Source of the DNA: JBGSYN01 sp041750975
Lineage (GTDB): Bacteria; Pseudomonadota; Alphaproteobacteria; Geminicoccales; Geminicoccaceae
NCBI GenBank assembly: GCA_041750975.1
Contig: JBGSYN010000253.1
Location: forward strand, 1 to 58,663
Direction of reading: 5' to 3'
Length of the DNA stretch: 58,663 bases
This document shows positions 26,668-35,755 of the stretch, one piece after another. How positions within the stretch are numbered: the stretch's first letter is position 1; each line of letters begins with the position of its first letter. The notes beneath the pieces were generated by a model. It did not search any database. It saw nothing but the letters and a program-made list of their open reading frames with translations, and was not told the DNA's origin. Position numbers and translations under genes: made by a program.

Positions 26668-27342
26668 TTACGCCGAGGTTGCAGAGAGAAAACGAGCTAC
26701 CGAAGGTGTCATGCGGCCCACGATCTCTTTGACGCCCTCGGGATTAGGATGAATCCCGTCTGCCTGCATCAGGCTTGGCTCAAGGGCAACGCCCTCCAGG
26801 AAAAATGGGTAGAGCGGTATCTGATATTCGTCCGCAAGATCGGTGAATACGGCACCGAATGCCTCGAAATACTGCTGACCCAGGTTTGGCGGTGGCAGCA
26901 TACCGGCGAGCATGACCGGAACGCCCTCGTTCTGGGCGGCTTCGATAATTGTCTGAAGGTTCGCCCGCATTTGCTCTGGCGGCAGTGCCCGGAGTGCATC
27001 ATTGCCACCGAGTTCGACCAGCAGATGTGTAGGATCGTCGCCTAGGACCCAGGCAACGCGACTGGCGCCACCAGCGGTGGTATCGCCCGAGACCCCTGCG
27101 TCGATGACTTGACAGGGAATTCCTCGGTCCTCAAGCGCGCGCTCCAGGATCGCCGGGAACGCGGACCCGATCTCGAGGCCGTAACCCGCAGTCAGCGAGT
27201 CTCCCAGAACGGCGAGTTTGCATTCCTGTTGTGCGTTTGCCGGTCCAACCAGGATGAGGACAATGACGAAGCACTTGAGGAACAGGGTCTCTTGAACCAT
27301 TTCGCGCAAGAACCTCGCTGCGCTTCGAGTACGCTTTCGCAT
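26668..27342 (-). CDS. tesA: TesA-like arylesterase/lysophospholipase (SGNH hydrolase)
   Basis: 224 residues with an N-terminal signal peptide (hydrophobic 22-36, cleavage near PANAQ) and an SGNH fold: block I LAVLGDSLTAGYGL with catalytic Ser, block II Gly in SGDTTAGG, block III VELGGNDALR, and block V DGIHPN with Asp and His. Periplasmic esterase/thioesterase activity is expected. The ATG at 27342 shares two bases with the ATG of the divergent ybbA gene. A second Met at 27300 would leave a gap; the upstream GAGAGG favours 27342. The tesA/ybbA/ybbP cluster is widely conserved. Confidence 0.93.
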   Translation of the reverse strand: MRKRTRSAARFLREMVQETLFLKCFVIVLILVGPANAQQECKLAVLGDSLTAGYGLEIGSAFPAILERALEDRGIPCQVIDAGVSGDTTAGGASRVAWVLGDDPTHLLVELGGNDALRALPPEQMRANLQTIIEAAQNEGVPVMLAGMLPPPNLGQQYFEAFGAVFTDLADEYQIPLYPFFLEGVALEPSLMQADGIHPNPEGVKEIVGRMTPSVARFLSATSA

Positions 27343-28033
27343 GATTCACCTCTCAGATATCGAGTTGACTCTATTTTCCGGCTCCATCCCGGTGCCGATC
27401 CTGCGTGGCATCAATGCACAAATCGAGACGGGAAGCCGGGTCAGCATTGTCGGACCCTCCGGGTCCGGCAAATCCAGTCTTCTCGCGATCCTTGGCGGCA
27501 TCGAACGGCCCACCGGCGGTACGGTCGAGATCGATGGTGTCGACTTCGCTTCGCTGGACGAAGACGGCTTGGCTTTGTTTCGACGTGGGCGCATCGGCAT
27601 TCTTTTCCAATCGTTTCATTTGATCCCCACCATGACCGCGGCCGAAAATGTGCGGCTGCCGCTAGAGATCGCCGGAGATGATGATATTCGGGGCAAGGCA
27701 GCGGAAGCTCTTGCCGATGTCGGTTTGGAGCATCGCGCCGATCACTATCCGGGCCAGCTTTCTGGAGGCGAACAACAGAGAGTAGGCATCGCGCGTTCCC
27801 TGATAATCAGACCCTCCTTGTTGCTTGCAGATGAGCCGACAGGCAATCTCGACGGGACGACCGGTCGTCAGATCATTGATCTCATTTTCAAAATGCAGGA
27901 TCGTCATTCGATTACGATGATCTTGGTGACGCATGATCGTGCCCTTGCGGAGGCTTGCGATCAACGATTCGAAATGAGTGATGGCCGGCTCCGGCGCTGC
28001 GAAGATGTGGCAACGCAGGCCGTTCGCGCGTGA
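27341..28033 (+). CDS. ybbA: YbbA-type ABC transporter ATPase
   Basis: 230 residues of the LolD/MacB-like group: Walker A GPSGSGKSS, Q-loop FQSFHLIPTMTAAENV, signature LSGGEQQRVGIARS, Walker B LLLADEPTGNLD, H-loop VTHD. It pairs with the FtsX-type permease encoded next with a four-base overlap. The complex is thought to extract or expel hydrophobic envelope compounds rather than import solutes, but no substrate is proven. No good ribosome-binding site precedes ATG 27341, and its first two bases are also part of the tesA start codon on the other strand. Confidence 0.93.
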   Translation: MIHLSDIELTLFSGSIPVPILRGINAQIETGSRVSIVGPSGSGKSSLLAILGGIERPTGGTVEIDGVDFASLDEDGLALFRRGRIGILFQSFHLIPTMTAAENVRLPLEIAGDDDIRGKAAEALADVGLEHRADHYPGQLSGGEQQRVGIARSLIIRPSLLLADEPTGNLDGTTGRQIIDLIFKMQDRHSITMILVTHDRALAEACDQRFEMSDGRLRRCEDVATQAVRA

Positions 28034-30540
28034 ACAGTCTCGTCGCGATCGATGTCGCGCGACGGGACCTTCGTGGCAGCCTCAAGAGTTTTGTCGTTCT
28101 CTACGCCTGTCTGGCGCTGGGTGTCGCCGCGATCTGTGCCGTCGGTCTGTTGAACAACTCGGTGACCGTTGCGCTGGAGCGTGACGCGAGGATCCTGCTC
28201 GGTGGCGATATCGCGATCGATGTGGCAAGCCAACCTCTCGATGCAGCGGAACTTGACGGCCTCTTGCCCGAGGGGGCGCCCTATTCGAAGACGGTGGATA
28301 CCAATTCCATCGCCGTAGCGGGCAATGGTCGAAGCGTTCCCGTGTCGATCAAGGCCGTCGACCAGGCCTATCCACTTCTTGGCGAAGTGCTGACAGGCAC
28401 CGGGCAATTCAGCGCGACATCCCTTGCCGCGGATGAAGTCCTCGTTGATCCGACATTGCTGCCGCGGCTTGGTGTCGAGCAGAACGATCTCGTCCGTATT
28501 GGACAAGCCCAATTCAAGGTCCGAGACACGGTTCTAAGCGAACCGGATAGAATTGGCGGGGTGATCGGCGTAGGGCCCCGCGCGCTGCTCTCTGTTGAGG
28601 GTCTCGAACGCGCTGGTATTGTGCTCCCGGGATCGCTGGTCCGTTACTACTATCGTGTAATTCTGCCAGAAGGCGTTAGTTCTGCGGCCTATGAGGACCG
28701 GATGGAACTGCTCAATCCGGAGCGTCGCTGGCGGATCCGCGATGCCGAGGGACTGCAGCCGCAAATAGCTCGACTAACGAATCGGCTCTCGAGCTATCTG
28801 ACGCTGGCAGGTCTGGCTTCGCTCTTGATCGGTGGCTGCGGCGTTGCCATCGCCTCTCAGCACTACTTCCGTCGCAAACAGAACTCGATTGCGACATTGA
28901 AATGCCTCGGCGCCCAAGGCGCCGACATTGCCGCAATCTATGTAGCCCAGATCCTGATCGTCAGCCTGCTCGGTGTAGTTGCCGGTCTTGCTTTGGGAAC
29001 GCTCCTCCCTCTTGCCATCTATTTACTGCCCGTGGGACTTCTTCCCGTCCGCGTGGAATTTTCCTTCTCCGTCACGCCGGTAATTGTCGCCGCACTTTTC
29101 GGCTTGGGCACAGCGCTCCTTTTCACAATCCTGCCGCTTGCGCGAGCTCGAAGGGTTTCGCCAGCTCAAATCTTCCGTACGGTACACGAGACTTCGTCAC
29201 CAACGCCGCGACGTCCGGAACTGTTGGTGATTGCGGGCTTCATGCTGCTCCTTATGCTCCTGGTGTTCCTTACGATCGATCAGCTCAAGCTCGCAATTAT
29301 CGCCCTTGGCGGGGCCGCGGCGTTGGTCATCGTCCTGACGGTGATGGCACGCCTGGCGGTACGCGGTGCGCAGTGGATCGCGGCCCGAACGCAGGGGCCA
29401 ATCCGCATGGCTTTTCACGGCCTGGCTCGTCCCGGCGCCCCCACCAGTAGTGTGATCGTTGCGCTCGGCTGCGGTCTTGGGGTCCTGGCCACGGTCACAC
29501 TCTTGCAGCACAACCTTATGGCAGAACTGCAGCGTGGTGTTCCTGACCGTGCGCCAGCGGTCGTTCTCTTGGATATCCAACCCGATCAACAAAGGGCCGT
29601 GCGAGAACTGCTTGCGCAGACCGAGGGTGTGGAGGTTCTGCAGGCGTTGCCGATGCTGCGCGCCCGGGTGACGCGAATTGGCGGTGAGACCATCGATCCG
29701 GAGACGCTGGGCGACGGTGTCAGATGGACCACTCGGCGCGATCGAGGCCTGACTTATCTCGCTGAGAAACCCGAGCATACCGAACTCCTGGCAGGGGAAT
29801 GGTGGCCGCAGGATTATGACGGGCCGCCACTCGTGTCGATCGAGGATGAGCTTGCGGAAGGTTTCGGCGTGGGCATCGGCGATACCCTCACATTCAATGT
29901 TTTGGGCCGTCCGTTGACTGCGGAAATTGCCAGTCTCAGGCGTGAAATCGACTACACCAGCGGGCGGCTTGATTTTATCTTCATTCTCAACCCGACCGCA
30001 TTGGAATCGGCACCTCATACGATTATTACATCTCTCGACGTCGCAAGCGACGTCGAGGCAGAACTTCTCAACAGATTGGCTCAAGATTTTCCGAATGTGA
30101 CGCCGATCTCGGTAGGGCAGGTGATCGACCGGGCCACTTCCATTCTCCAGCGCATCGGCTTTGCGGTTCAAGCGGTGGCGATCGTGACTATCGTGAGTGG
30201 TATCCTGGTACTGATTGGGGCCGTCAATTCGGCGAGGTCAACCCAGCTCTACGAAGCTTCTATTTTCAAGGTTTTGGGTGCCCGGCGTCGCGATCTTCTT
30301 TCCATTTTCCTCGGCGAATATGCCTGCCTTGGCCTGATCTCCGGGTTCATCGGTGTGATCATCGGGACAGTCGCTGCCTGGGCGGTGGTGCGCTTCGTGT
30401 TCCAATTCGTGTGGAGTTTTTCCTTGTTGGCAACGCTCCAGGTCATTCTCGCGGCAGTCGTCCTGGCGCTCCTGATCGGCGCGCTTGGTCTGTGGCGAGA
30501 CCTGGCCCAACCGGCATGGAGGTTATTGCGCGCTGAATAA
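28030..30540 (+). CDS. ybbP: YbbP-type FtsX-family ABC permease
   Basis: 836 residues, the large YbbP form: a first helix near 16-40, a periplasmic domain (about 45-250), four further helices and a second half repeating the pattern, ending in the FtsX core (about 705-825; RRDLLSIFLGEYACLGLISG). The gene begins GTG GAC-like at 28030, overlapping ybbA by four bases. It forms an export or mechanotransmission-type transporter with YbbA. Neighbouring tesA suggests lipid or ester substrates, which is inference. Confidence 0.92.
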   Translation: MNSLVAIDVARRDLRGSLKSFVVLYACLALGVAAICAVGLLNNSVTVALERDARILLGGDIAIDVASQPLDAAELDGLLPEGAPYSKTVDTNSIAVAGNGRSVPVSIKAVDQAYPLLGEVLTGTGQFSATSLAADEVLVDPTLLPRLGVEQNDLVRIGQAQFKVRDTVLSEPDRIGGVIGVGPRALLSVEGLERAGIVLPGSLVRYYYRVILPEGVSSAAYEDRMELLNPERRWRIRDAEGLQPQIARLTNRLSSYLTLAGLASLLIGGCGVAIASQHYFRRKQNSIATLKCLGAQGADIAAIYVAQILIVSLLGVVAGLALGTLLPLAIYLLPVGLLPVRVEFSFSVTPVIVAALFGLGTALLFTILPLARARRVSPAQIFRTVHETSSPTPRRPELLVIAGFMLLLMLLVFLTIDQLKLAIIALGGAAALVIVLTVMARLAVRGAQWIAARTQGPIRMAFHGLARPGAPTSSVIVALGCGLGVLATVTLLQHNLMAELQRGVPDRAPAVVLLDIQPDQQRAVRELLAQTEGVEVLQALPMLRARVTRIGGETIDPETLGDGVRWTTRRDRGLTYLAEKPEHTELLAGEWWPQDYDGPPLVSIEDELAEGFGVGIGDTLTFNVLGRPLTAEIASLRREIDYTSGRLDFIFILNPTALESAPHTIITSLDVASDVEAELLNRLAQDFPNVTPISVGQVIDRATSILQRIGFAVQAVAIVTIVSGILVLIGAVNSARSTQLYEASIFKVLGARRRDLLSIFLGEYACLGLISGFIGVIIGTVAAWAVVRFVFQFVWSFSLLATLQVILAAVVLALLIGALGLWRDLAQPAWRLLRAE

Positions 30541-30674
30541 GGCGCGGCGCGACTCTTGGCAGGAACTTCGTGCTTCCGCTGATAGCCCCTTATCTTGGCA
30601 TCAATCGCCTTGATTGCTTGACCCGAACTCCCATATCCTCGGTTGTGTTTCGGGTGAGATGAGAGGATTTGGAT

Positions 30675-31412
30675 ATGGCGTTTGGCACTGCACCGCGAAC
30701 AACGAATGCCCGGACCAATTCGGCGAATGTCCGGACGGGTCCGGTTGGGCAAATCGATGAAGGTCTCCGGAGCTATATGCTCGGGATCTACAATTATATG
30801 GGCTTGGCGTTAGCAATCACGGGCATCACGGCATTCGTGGTTGCGTCGACGCCCGCTCTGGCGACGGCTATTCTGGGCAGCCCGCTAGCCTTCGTCGTCA
30901 TGTTCGCGCCGATCGGCTTTGTGATGTTCTTGAGTTTTCGCATCAACAAGATGAGCGCGTCTACAGCTCAGATAACGTTCTGGGCTTTTGCCGTAGTCAT
31001 GGGTTTGTCGCTGTCTGCGATCTTCTTCCAGTTCACCACGGCGAGCATCGCGCGCGTATTCTTCATCACGGCTGCGACATTCGGCGCTATGAGCCTCTGG
31101 GGCTACACGACGAAGCGCGATCTTTCCGGATGGGGCTCGTTCCTCTTCATGGGGCTGATCGGGATCGTCATTGCCGCGATCGTCAACATCTTCCTGGTAA
31201 GCTCCGCGCTGCAGTTCGCCATCAGCGTGATCGGCGTGTTGGTGTTCACCGGTTTGACCGCCTACGATACGCAGCGGATCAAAGAAGATTATTACGCTGG
31301 TGACACAGGTGAGCTGGTGGCGAAGAAGTCGATAATGGGCGCGCTGAGCCTCTATCTGAACTTCATCAACCTCTTCATCATGATGCTGCAGCTTTTCGGC
31401 AATCGCGAATAG
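30675..31412 (+). CDS. Bax inhibitor-1/YccA-like membrane protein
   Basis: 245 residues with seven hydrophobic segments of the BI-1 (TMBIM) family. The N-terminus is hydrophilic (about 1-30), then helices begin with YNYMGLALAITG. The C-terminal FTGLTAYDTQRIKE and the closing helix SLYLNFINLFIMMLQLFG are the most conserved parts, including the paired acidic residues linked to Ca2+/pH-gated leak in the Bacillus homologue YetJ. ATG 30675 is preferred over TTG 30669 by spacing from GAGG. A perfect terminator follows 20 bases after the stop. Confidence 0.92.
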   Translation: MAFGTAPRTTNARTNSANVRTGPVGQIDEGLRSYMLGIYNYMGLALAITGITAFVVASTPALATAILGSPLAFVVMFAPIGFVMFLSFRINKMSASTAQITFWAFAVVMGLSLSAIFFQFTTASIARVFFITAATFGAMSLWGYTTKRDLSGWGSFLFMGLIGIVIAAIVNIFLVSSALQFAISVIGVLVFTGLTAYDTQRIKEDYYAGDTGELVAKKSIMGALSLYLNFINLFIMMLQLFGNRE

Positions 31413-31433
31413 TCGCAGATACAGGGACCAGTT

Positions 31434-31463
31434 AAAAAGCCTGCTCTTCGGAGCAGGCTTTTT
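31434..31463. terminator. Bidirectional intrinsic terminator with TTCG loop
   Basis: AAAAAGCCTGCTC (31434-31446) and GAGCAGGCTTTTT (31451-31463) form a perfect 13-bp stem closed by the stable TTCG tetraloop. Both arms end in five A or T, so it can stop transcription of the BI-1 gene on the plus strand and of the yhhQ run on the minus strand, whose last stop is at 31470. Confidence 0.93.
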
Positions 31464-31469
31464 CTTTGG

Positions 31470-31994
31470 CTAATTCAGCGATGCGAGCGGCTTTTGAACG
31501 CGAGCGATAGCCCTGAATGGAACCAAAAGTGCGCAAGCCACCAGGACTTTGACGCAATAGTCACCGATCGCCCAGGTAATCCAAGGCAGGCCCGTTCCCG
31601 CAAAAGCGATTGTGAAAAAAACGATCGTATCCCAGATCGAGGCGAAGAGTGACGACACGAGTGGCGGCATCCACCAGACTCGCTGGCGCAATTTCTCGAA
31701 TATCGCGATATCGACTAGCTGAGCGCTGAGAAATGCCGTTCCTGACGCCAGCGCTATGCGCGGGGTTGCAAGGATCAACGAAAGCAAAACGGCAGTCACG
31801 CAGCCAACAACTGCGATTCGCTGGGCTCTCGTGATGCCGAACTGCCTATTGGTCAGGTCTGTGACCAGGAAGGTCACCGGATAGGTGAACGCTCCATAGG
31901 TCAGCCAGTCATTGATTGGGAATTGAACGAGGATGTTGGACGCGACGACAATCGCCGTCATTGAGCCTGCCGCCAGCAGCCAAGTGCGGTTCAT
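31470..31994 (-). CDS. yhhQ: VUT/YhhQ-type queuosine precursor transporter
   Basis: 174 residues, about five to six helices, with the family signature ITFPVTFLVTDLTNRQFG-like segment (here YPVTFLVTDLTNRQFG) and the central SQLVDIAIFEKLR. YhhQ imports 7-cyano-7-deazaguanine or 7-aminomethyl-7-deazaguanine for queuosine tRNA modification. It is shorter than E. coli YhhQ (221) but complete at both ends. It is last of the minus-strand group and lies 27 bases after rpmB, with which it is probably transcribed. Confidence 0.9.
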   Translation of the reverse strand: MNRTWLLAAGSMTAIVVASNILVQFPINDWLTYGAFTYPVTFLVTDLTNRQFGITRAQRIAVVGCVTAVLLSLILATPRIALASGTAFLSAQLVDIAIFEKLRQRVWWMPPLVSSLFASIWDTIVFFTIAFAGTGLPWITWAIGDYCVKVLVACALLVPFRAIARVQKPLASLN

Positions 31995-32021
31995 TTTCGA
32001 GACAACACTATCCGAGAGACC

Positions 32022-32318
32022 CTATACGGCGGCATTTTCCTCGCGATGAATTTGAATTCGCCGTTTGAGGCGAGCGAGTTCACTCGGCAAATCTGCAGCC
32101 GCAGCGTCCGTCAAAAACGTGTCGAGACCGCCTCTCTTTTCGATCGACCGGATCGTACTCGTGGCGACCCGAACCTTGACGGTTTGGCCGAGCGCTTCGC
32201 TGTAAAGGCGGCGGTTCTGCACGTTCGGCAAATAACGCCTTCTGGTTTTGTTGTGGGCGTGGCTGACATTGTTGCCAGTCAAAACGCCCTTGCCGCTGAT
32301 TACGCAGCGTCTGGCCAT
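32022..32318 (-). CDS. rpmB: 50S ribosomal protein L28
   Basis: 98 residues, the length usual for alphaproteobacteria. The N-terminus MARRCVISGKGVLTGNNVSHAHNKTRRRYLPNVQ carries the usual zinc-free form, and VKVRVATSTIRSIEKRGGLD closes the fold. About 90 bases of upstream sequence separate it from deoA, enough for an independent promoter. Neighbouring yhhQ follows. Confidence 0.97.
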   Translation of the reverse strand: MARRCVISGKGVLTGNNVSHAHNKTRRRYLPNVQNRRLYSEALGQTVKVRVATSTIRSIEKRGGLDTFLTDAAAADLPSELARLKRRIQIHREENAAV

Positions 32319-32407
32319 CTCAAAATACCTCTTGATGAACTTGGCCGCGCAGAAACGCCGGCCGAAATGTTGCGAAGCGACCGTTTACAATAAGCTGCGG
32401 TTCATGG

Positions 32408-33760
32408 TCAAGCAATGGGCCCATTCGCCATGGCGGTAGGCGTTAATTTGCGCCGAATGTACGGTTCGATCTCCGGTGCCGCCTCTGTCATCTCGAACGC
32501 CGCCTGTATCTGAGCTGCGGCATGGCCTGCATTGGCGTCAGCGGACGCATGCACAATGGCCAGCGGTTCATTTGCGTCGACATATTCGCCGGGTGCTTTG
32601 ACGGCACTCAGTCCGACCCTCGGATCGATCGCCTGATCCGAGGCCATGCGTCCGCCGCCGAGGCTGAGCACTGCAAGTCCGAGGATTCGTGCATCGATCG
32701 CGGCGACATAACCCGGCCGGTCCGGCATGACGGCGTGCTGAAATGGAGCACGAGGCAGGTATGTCTCGGCGTTCTCGATGAAGTCAACGGGCCCGCCTAA
32801 CGAACTGACCATGGTCCCGAACCTCTCCGCGGCCCTGCCGCTTTGCAGCACTTCCAAAGCGCGCTTCTTCCCGGCCTCTGGCGAGCTTGCCAGGTTCGCT
32901 GCGGCCAAGGCTTCGCCGCAAAGCTCCGTCGAAATGTCGATAAGATCACGTTGTCGGCTTTCACTCCGGAGAACGCTCACGACCTCCAAGACTTCCAGCG
33001 CATTGCCTGCGGTGCGACCCAGGCACCGGCTCATATTCGTCAAAAGCGCCCTGCAGCAAATTCCAGCACCATCGGCCACGTTCACAATTGTCTGTGCGAG
33101 GAATTCGGCACGGTCGGGCTCGGGCAAAAACGCCCCGGAACCGAATTTCACATCCATGACCAGCACATCGAGCCCTTCGGCGAGCTTCTTCGAGAGGATC
33201 GAGGCGGTGATCAGCGGAATACTTTCGACCGTCGCCGTGACATCCCTGATTGCGTAGAGACGACGATCCGCGGGCGCCAACTCGCTAGTCTGCCCGACGA
33301 TGGCACATCCGATTTCGCGGACTATGCGCTGCAACCTGTCGAGCGATGGCCGGGTGTCGTAGCCCGGGATACTGTCAAGCTTATCCAGGGTCCCGCCGGT
33401 ATGCCCCAATCCCCTGCCCGAAATCATCGGCACGAAGGCGCCGCATTCCGCCAAAATCGGAGCGATCAAGAGGCTGAGCTTATCGCCGATGCCACCGGTC
33501 GAGTGTTTGTCGACTACCGGCCCATCGAGTCCAGACCAGCGGAGGATCTGGCCGCTATCCCGCATCGCCATAGTCAGAGCAACAGTTTCTTCCGTCGACA
33601 TGCCGTTCAGGAAGATGGCCATAGCCAGTGCGCCGACCTGCTCGTCGGCAAGGCTTCCGTCCGTCAGCCCATTGACCAGGAGGGCTATTTCGCGCGGTGC
33701 GAGGACCAAGCCGTCACGCTTGCGCCGAATGATCTCCTGCGGAATATAATACTCGGTCAT
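32408..33760 (-). CDS. deoA: Thymidine phosphorylase
   Basis: 450 residues. It cleaves thymidine or deoxyuridine with phosphate to base and 2-deoxyribose 1-phosphate. Phosphate-site motif VDKHSTGGIGDKLSL, the MISGRGLGHTGGTLDKLDS signature and catalytic His/Arg/Ser/Lys positions (VMDVKFGSGAF) are intact, and a C-terminal pyrimidine-phosphorylase domain lies after about 345. The start overlaps the deoC stop by four bases (ATGA). With deoC and the CDA-PNP fusion it makes a complete nucleoside catabolic set. Confidence 0.96.
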   Translation of the reverse strand: MTEYYIPQEIIRRKRDGLVLAPREIALLVNGLTDGSLADEQVGALAMAIFLNGMSTEETVALTMAMRDSGQILRWSGLDGPVVDKHSTGGIGDKLSLLIAPILAECGAFVPMISGRGLGHTGGTLDKLDSIPGYDTRPSLDRLQRIVREIGCAIVGQTSELAPADRRLYAIRDVTATVESIPLITASILSKKLAEGLDVLVMDVKFGSGAFLPEPDRAEFLAQTIVNVADGAGICCRALLTNMSRCLGRTAGNALEVLEVVSVLRSESRQRDLIDISTELCGEALAAANLASSPEAGKKRALEVLQSGRAAERFGTMVSSLGGPVDFIENAETYLPRAPFQHAVMPDRPGYVAAIDARILGLAVLSLGGGRMASDQAIDPRVGLSAVKAPGEYVDANEPLAIVHASADANAGHAAAQIQAAFEMTEAAPEIEPYIRRKLTPTAMANGPIA

Positions 33761-34497
33761 TCAGTACCGCGAATCTGGCGTCTCGATGCGAGGATCGCGT
33801 CCAGTAGCGAGGATGCGCCAAGGCGAAAATTCTCGGGCACCAGCCAATCAGCGCCGATCCGCTCCGCCACAATCTGACGATATTGCAACGCGTCTTTCGT
33901 CGTTCGAACGCCTCCCGAAAGTTTAAGGCCGACACTGCCATCGGCCTCGACGATTACATCCATTAGTGTGGACACCGCTTCCGGCGTCGCGCCGACGGCC
34001 GACTTTCCGGTGGACGTCTTCAGAAAATTCGCACCACCCATGACCGCCGCTCTCGCGGCCGCCGTAATCAGCGTCGGGTCCTGCAGGCGACCGGTTTCCA
34101 GGATCACTTTGATCGCGTGGCCACGAGCGCACTCCCGCGCCCGCTGCACCATGTCGGTGACGAGTTCGATATCGCCATCCTCGATAGCATCGAGCGGTGC
34201 GACGAGATCGATCTCATCGGCACCGTCTTCGAGTGCTCTCATGATCGCCGTATCGATACCGTCCTGATCGTCCTCGCCGCGTGGAAAATTGACGACCGTG
34301 GCAAGTGCGACGCCGGCCTTGCCGAGCCTTCTTGTGGCGAACCTGACCCATTCAGGATAGATGCACACCGCAGCGACTTTATTCTGGACGGCGCGATCGC
34401 AAAGTGAGGCGATTGTCGTTTCGGTCTCATCTCCGCTTAGACTGGTCAAGTCGATACAGCGCACCAGACGATCGAGAATGGCGATATCGGTGCGCAT
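33757..34497 (-). CDS. deoC: Deoxyribose-phosphate aldolase
   Basis: 246 residues. It splits 2-deoxyribose 5-phosphate to acetaldehyde and glyceraldehyde 3-phosphate. The TIM-barrel Schiff-base Lys is in ANFLKTSTGKS, the second Lys in GLKLSGGVRT, and the Asp in EIDLVAPLDAI. ATG 34497 gives the conserved N-terminus; upstream in-frame sequence is unrelated and lies inside the preceding gene. Two bases separate it from the CDA-PNP fusion stop. Acetaldehyde produced here could feed acetate metabolism, but no dehydrogenase is adjacent. Confidence 0.95.
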   Translation of the reverse strand: MRTDIAILDRLVRCIDLTSLSGDETETTIASLCDRAVQNKVAAVCIYPEWVRFATRRLGKAGVALATVVNFPRGEDDQDGIDTAIMRALEDGADEIDLVAPLDAIEDGDIELVTDMVQRARECARGHAIKVILETGRLQDPTLITAAARAAVMGGANFLKTSTGKSAVGATPEAVSTLMDVIVEADGSVGLKLSGGVRTTKDALQYRQIVAERIGADWLVPENFRLGASSLLDAILASRRQIRGTE

Positions 34498-34499
34498 AC

Positions 34500-35741
34500 T
34501 CACGGCGTCGGTAGGTCTTTTTCGATCAGAGGGATAATTTCGCGCAGCAAAGAGCACAAGCTGCCCCCGGCGCGCTTGGCAAAGAGCAGTGTTTCTTCAT
34601 GAGACAGCGTGGTGGGTCCCAGTCCGGCTGCGGGATTGGTGATGATTGAGAAGCCGAGCACCCTCATGCCGGCGTGTCGCGCACTGATGACTTCAGGGAC
34701 CGTGGACATGCCAACCATATCGGCACCGAGGGCGCGGAACGCTCTGATCTCCGCAGGTGTCTCAAAAGCCGGCCCCAGAGTGCCAAGATAGATGCCAGAT
34801 TCGAGCTCCAGCCCTTGCCTTTCCGCCGATTCACGAGAAATCGTCCGAAGTCTGGCATCGTATGTTCGGCTCATGTCAAGAAACCGTGGCCCGACCTCGT
34901 CATCATTCGGGCCGATCAATGGTGACGTGCCCATGAAATTGATGTGGTCATCAATCAGCGCGATAGTTCCGGGTCGCAGATCAGCGCGGATACCTCCAGC
35001 GGCATTGGTCACGATAAGCGTACGGACACCCAATCCTTTTAAGGTGCGAACGATCCCGTTGATCGCCGCTGCAGAGTGTCCCTCGTATAGGTGAACTCTG
35101 CCTTGAAGTACGACCAAGGGCGTGCCGTTCATCCTGCCCAGGACAAGCCGCCCCGCGTGGCCCGAGACACTCGTTCTGGGAAAACCTTGTATTTCGGCAA
35201 ATGGAAAGCTCGCGACCACCTCGACGTCATCGACGACAGCACCAAGTCCCGAGCCAAGAATCAACGCTATTCTGGGGGCCAAGCTCTGCGCGGCCTGCTC
35301 CAGTACCATTGTTTGATCTTGCCTCTCCGCAGGGTCTGACAGACCTAATTGGGAGGGGCCGAACGCTTGCGGCAGCAGGTCTCCCAGTGTCGTCGTCACC
35401 ACCTTTTTGCGAAGGCTGTAGATGAGGACGGGGGTCGATCCTTTGGCAAATTCGGCAAGCCTTTGCCGGCATCCACCACAGGGCATGCATGGCTCGTCAC
35501 CCTGTCCAACAACGACAATGCCGGTGATGGTTTTGCCGCCAGCTGAAACCATCGCGGCAATCGCGTTTCCCTCTGCACACTGACCGAGAGGATAGGCTGC
35601 ATTTTCCACGTTGCAGCCGGCAAAAACGCTCCTATCGGTCGTGCCAATTGCGGCACCGACTTTGAAGTTGGAATAGGGCGCATAGGCATTTTCACGAGCG
35701 GCAATGGCGGCCTCGAGCAGGTCGTTCATCCTGATCGCCAA
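34500..35741 (-). CDS. Fused cytidine deaminase / purine nucleoside phosphorylase
   Basis: 413 residues in one uninterrupted frame. Residues about 1-135 are a complete tetrameric-type cytidine deaminase: NVENAAYPLGQCAEGNAI holds the first zinc Cys and catalytic Glu, and CMPCGGCRQ the other two zinc Cys. Residues about 150-413 are a complete trimeric purine nucleoside phosphorylase: LILGSGLGAV (phosphate loop), VSGHAGRLVLG, LQGRVHLYEGH, VTNAAGGIRADL, MSTVPEVISARHAGM, IITNPAAG. The joint near 136-150 is a short linker. An internal ATG at the joint with a distant GGAGAGG could also yield PNP alone. The two activities are usually separate genes; the downstream deoC and deoA make the linkage sensible. 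Confidence 0.93.
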   Translation of the reverse strand: MAIRMNDLLEAAIAARENAYAPYSNFKVGAAIGTTDRSVFAGCNVENAAYPLGQCAEGNAIAAMVSAGGKTITGIVVVGQGDEPCMPCGGCRQRLAEFAKGSTPVLIYSLRKKVVTTTLGDLLPQAFGPSQLGLSDPAERQDQTMVLEQAAQSLAPRIALILGSGLGAVVDDVEVVASFPFAEIQGFPRTSVSGHAGRLVLGRMNGTPLVVLQGRVHLYEGHSAAAINGIVRTLKGLGVRTLIVTNAAGGIRADLRPGTIALIDDHINFMGTSPLIGPNDDEVGPRFLDMSRTYDARLRTISRESAERQGLELESGIYLGTLGPAFETPAEIRAFRALGADMVGMSTVPEVISARHAGMRVLGFSIITNPAAGLGPTTLSHEETLLFAKRAGGSLCSLLREIIPLIEKDLPTP

Positions 35742-35755
35742 CAGTTGATAGGCAT

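Noticed and set aside
26498..26752. 84-codon plus-strand frame between acs and tesA
   Set aside because: It overlaps the end of tesA, lacks a ribosome-binding site, and its composition changes abruptly; the first part is A+T-rich intergenic sequence.
29197..30171. 324-codon minus-strand open frame inside ybbP
   Set aside because: Antisense shadow; ybbP motifs on the plus strand are intact throughout.
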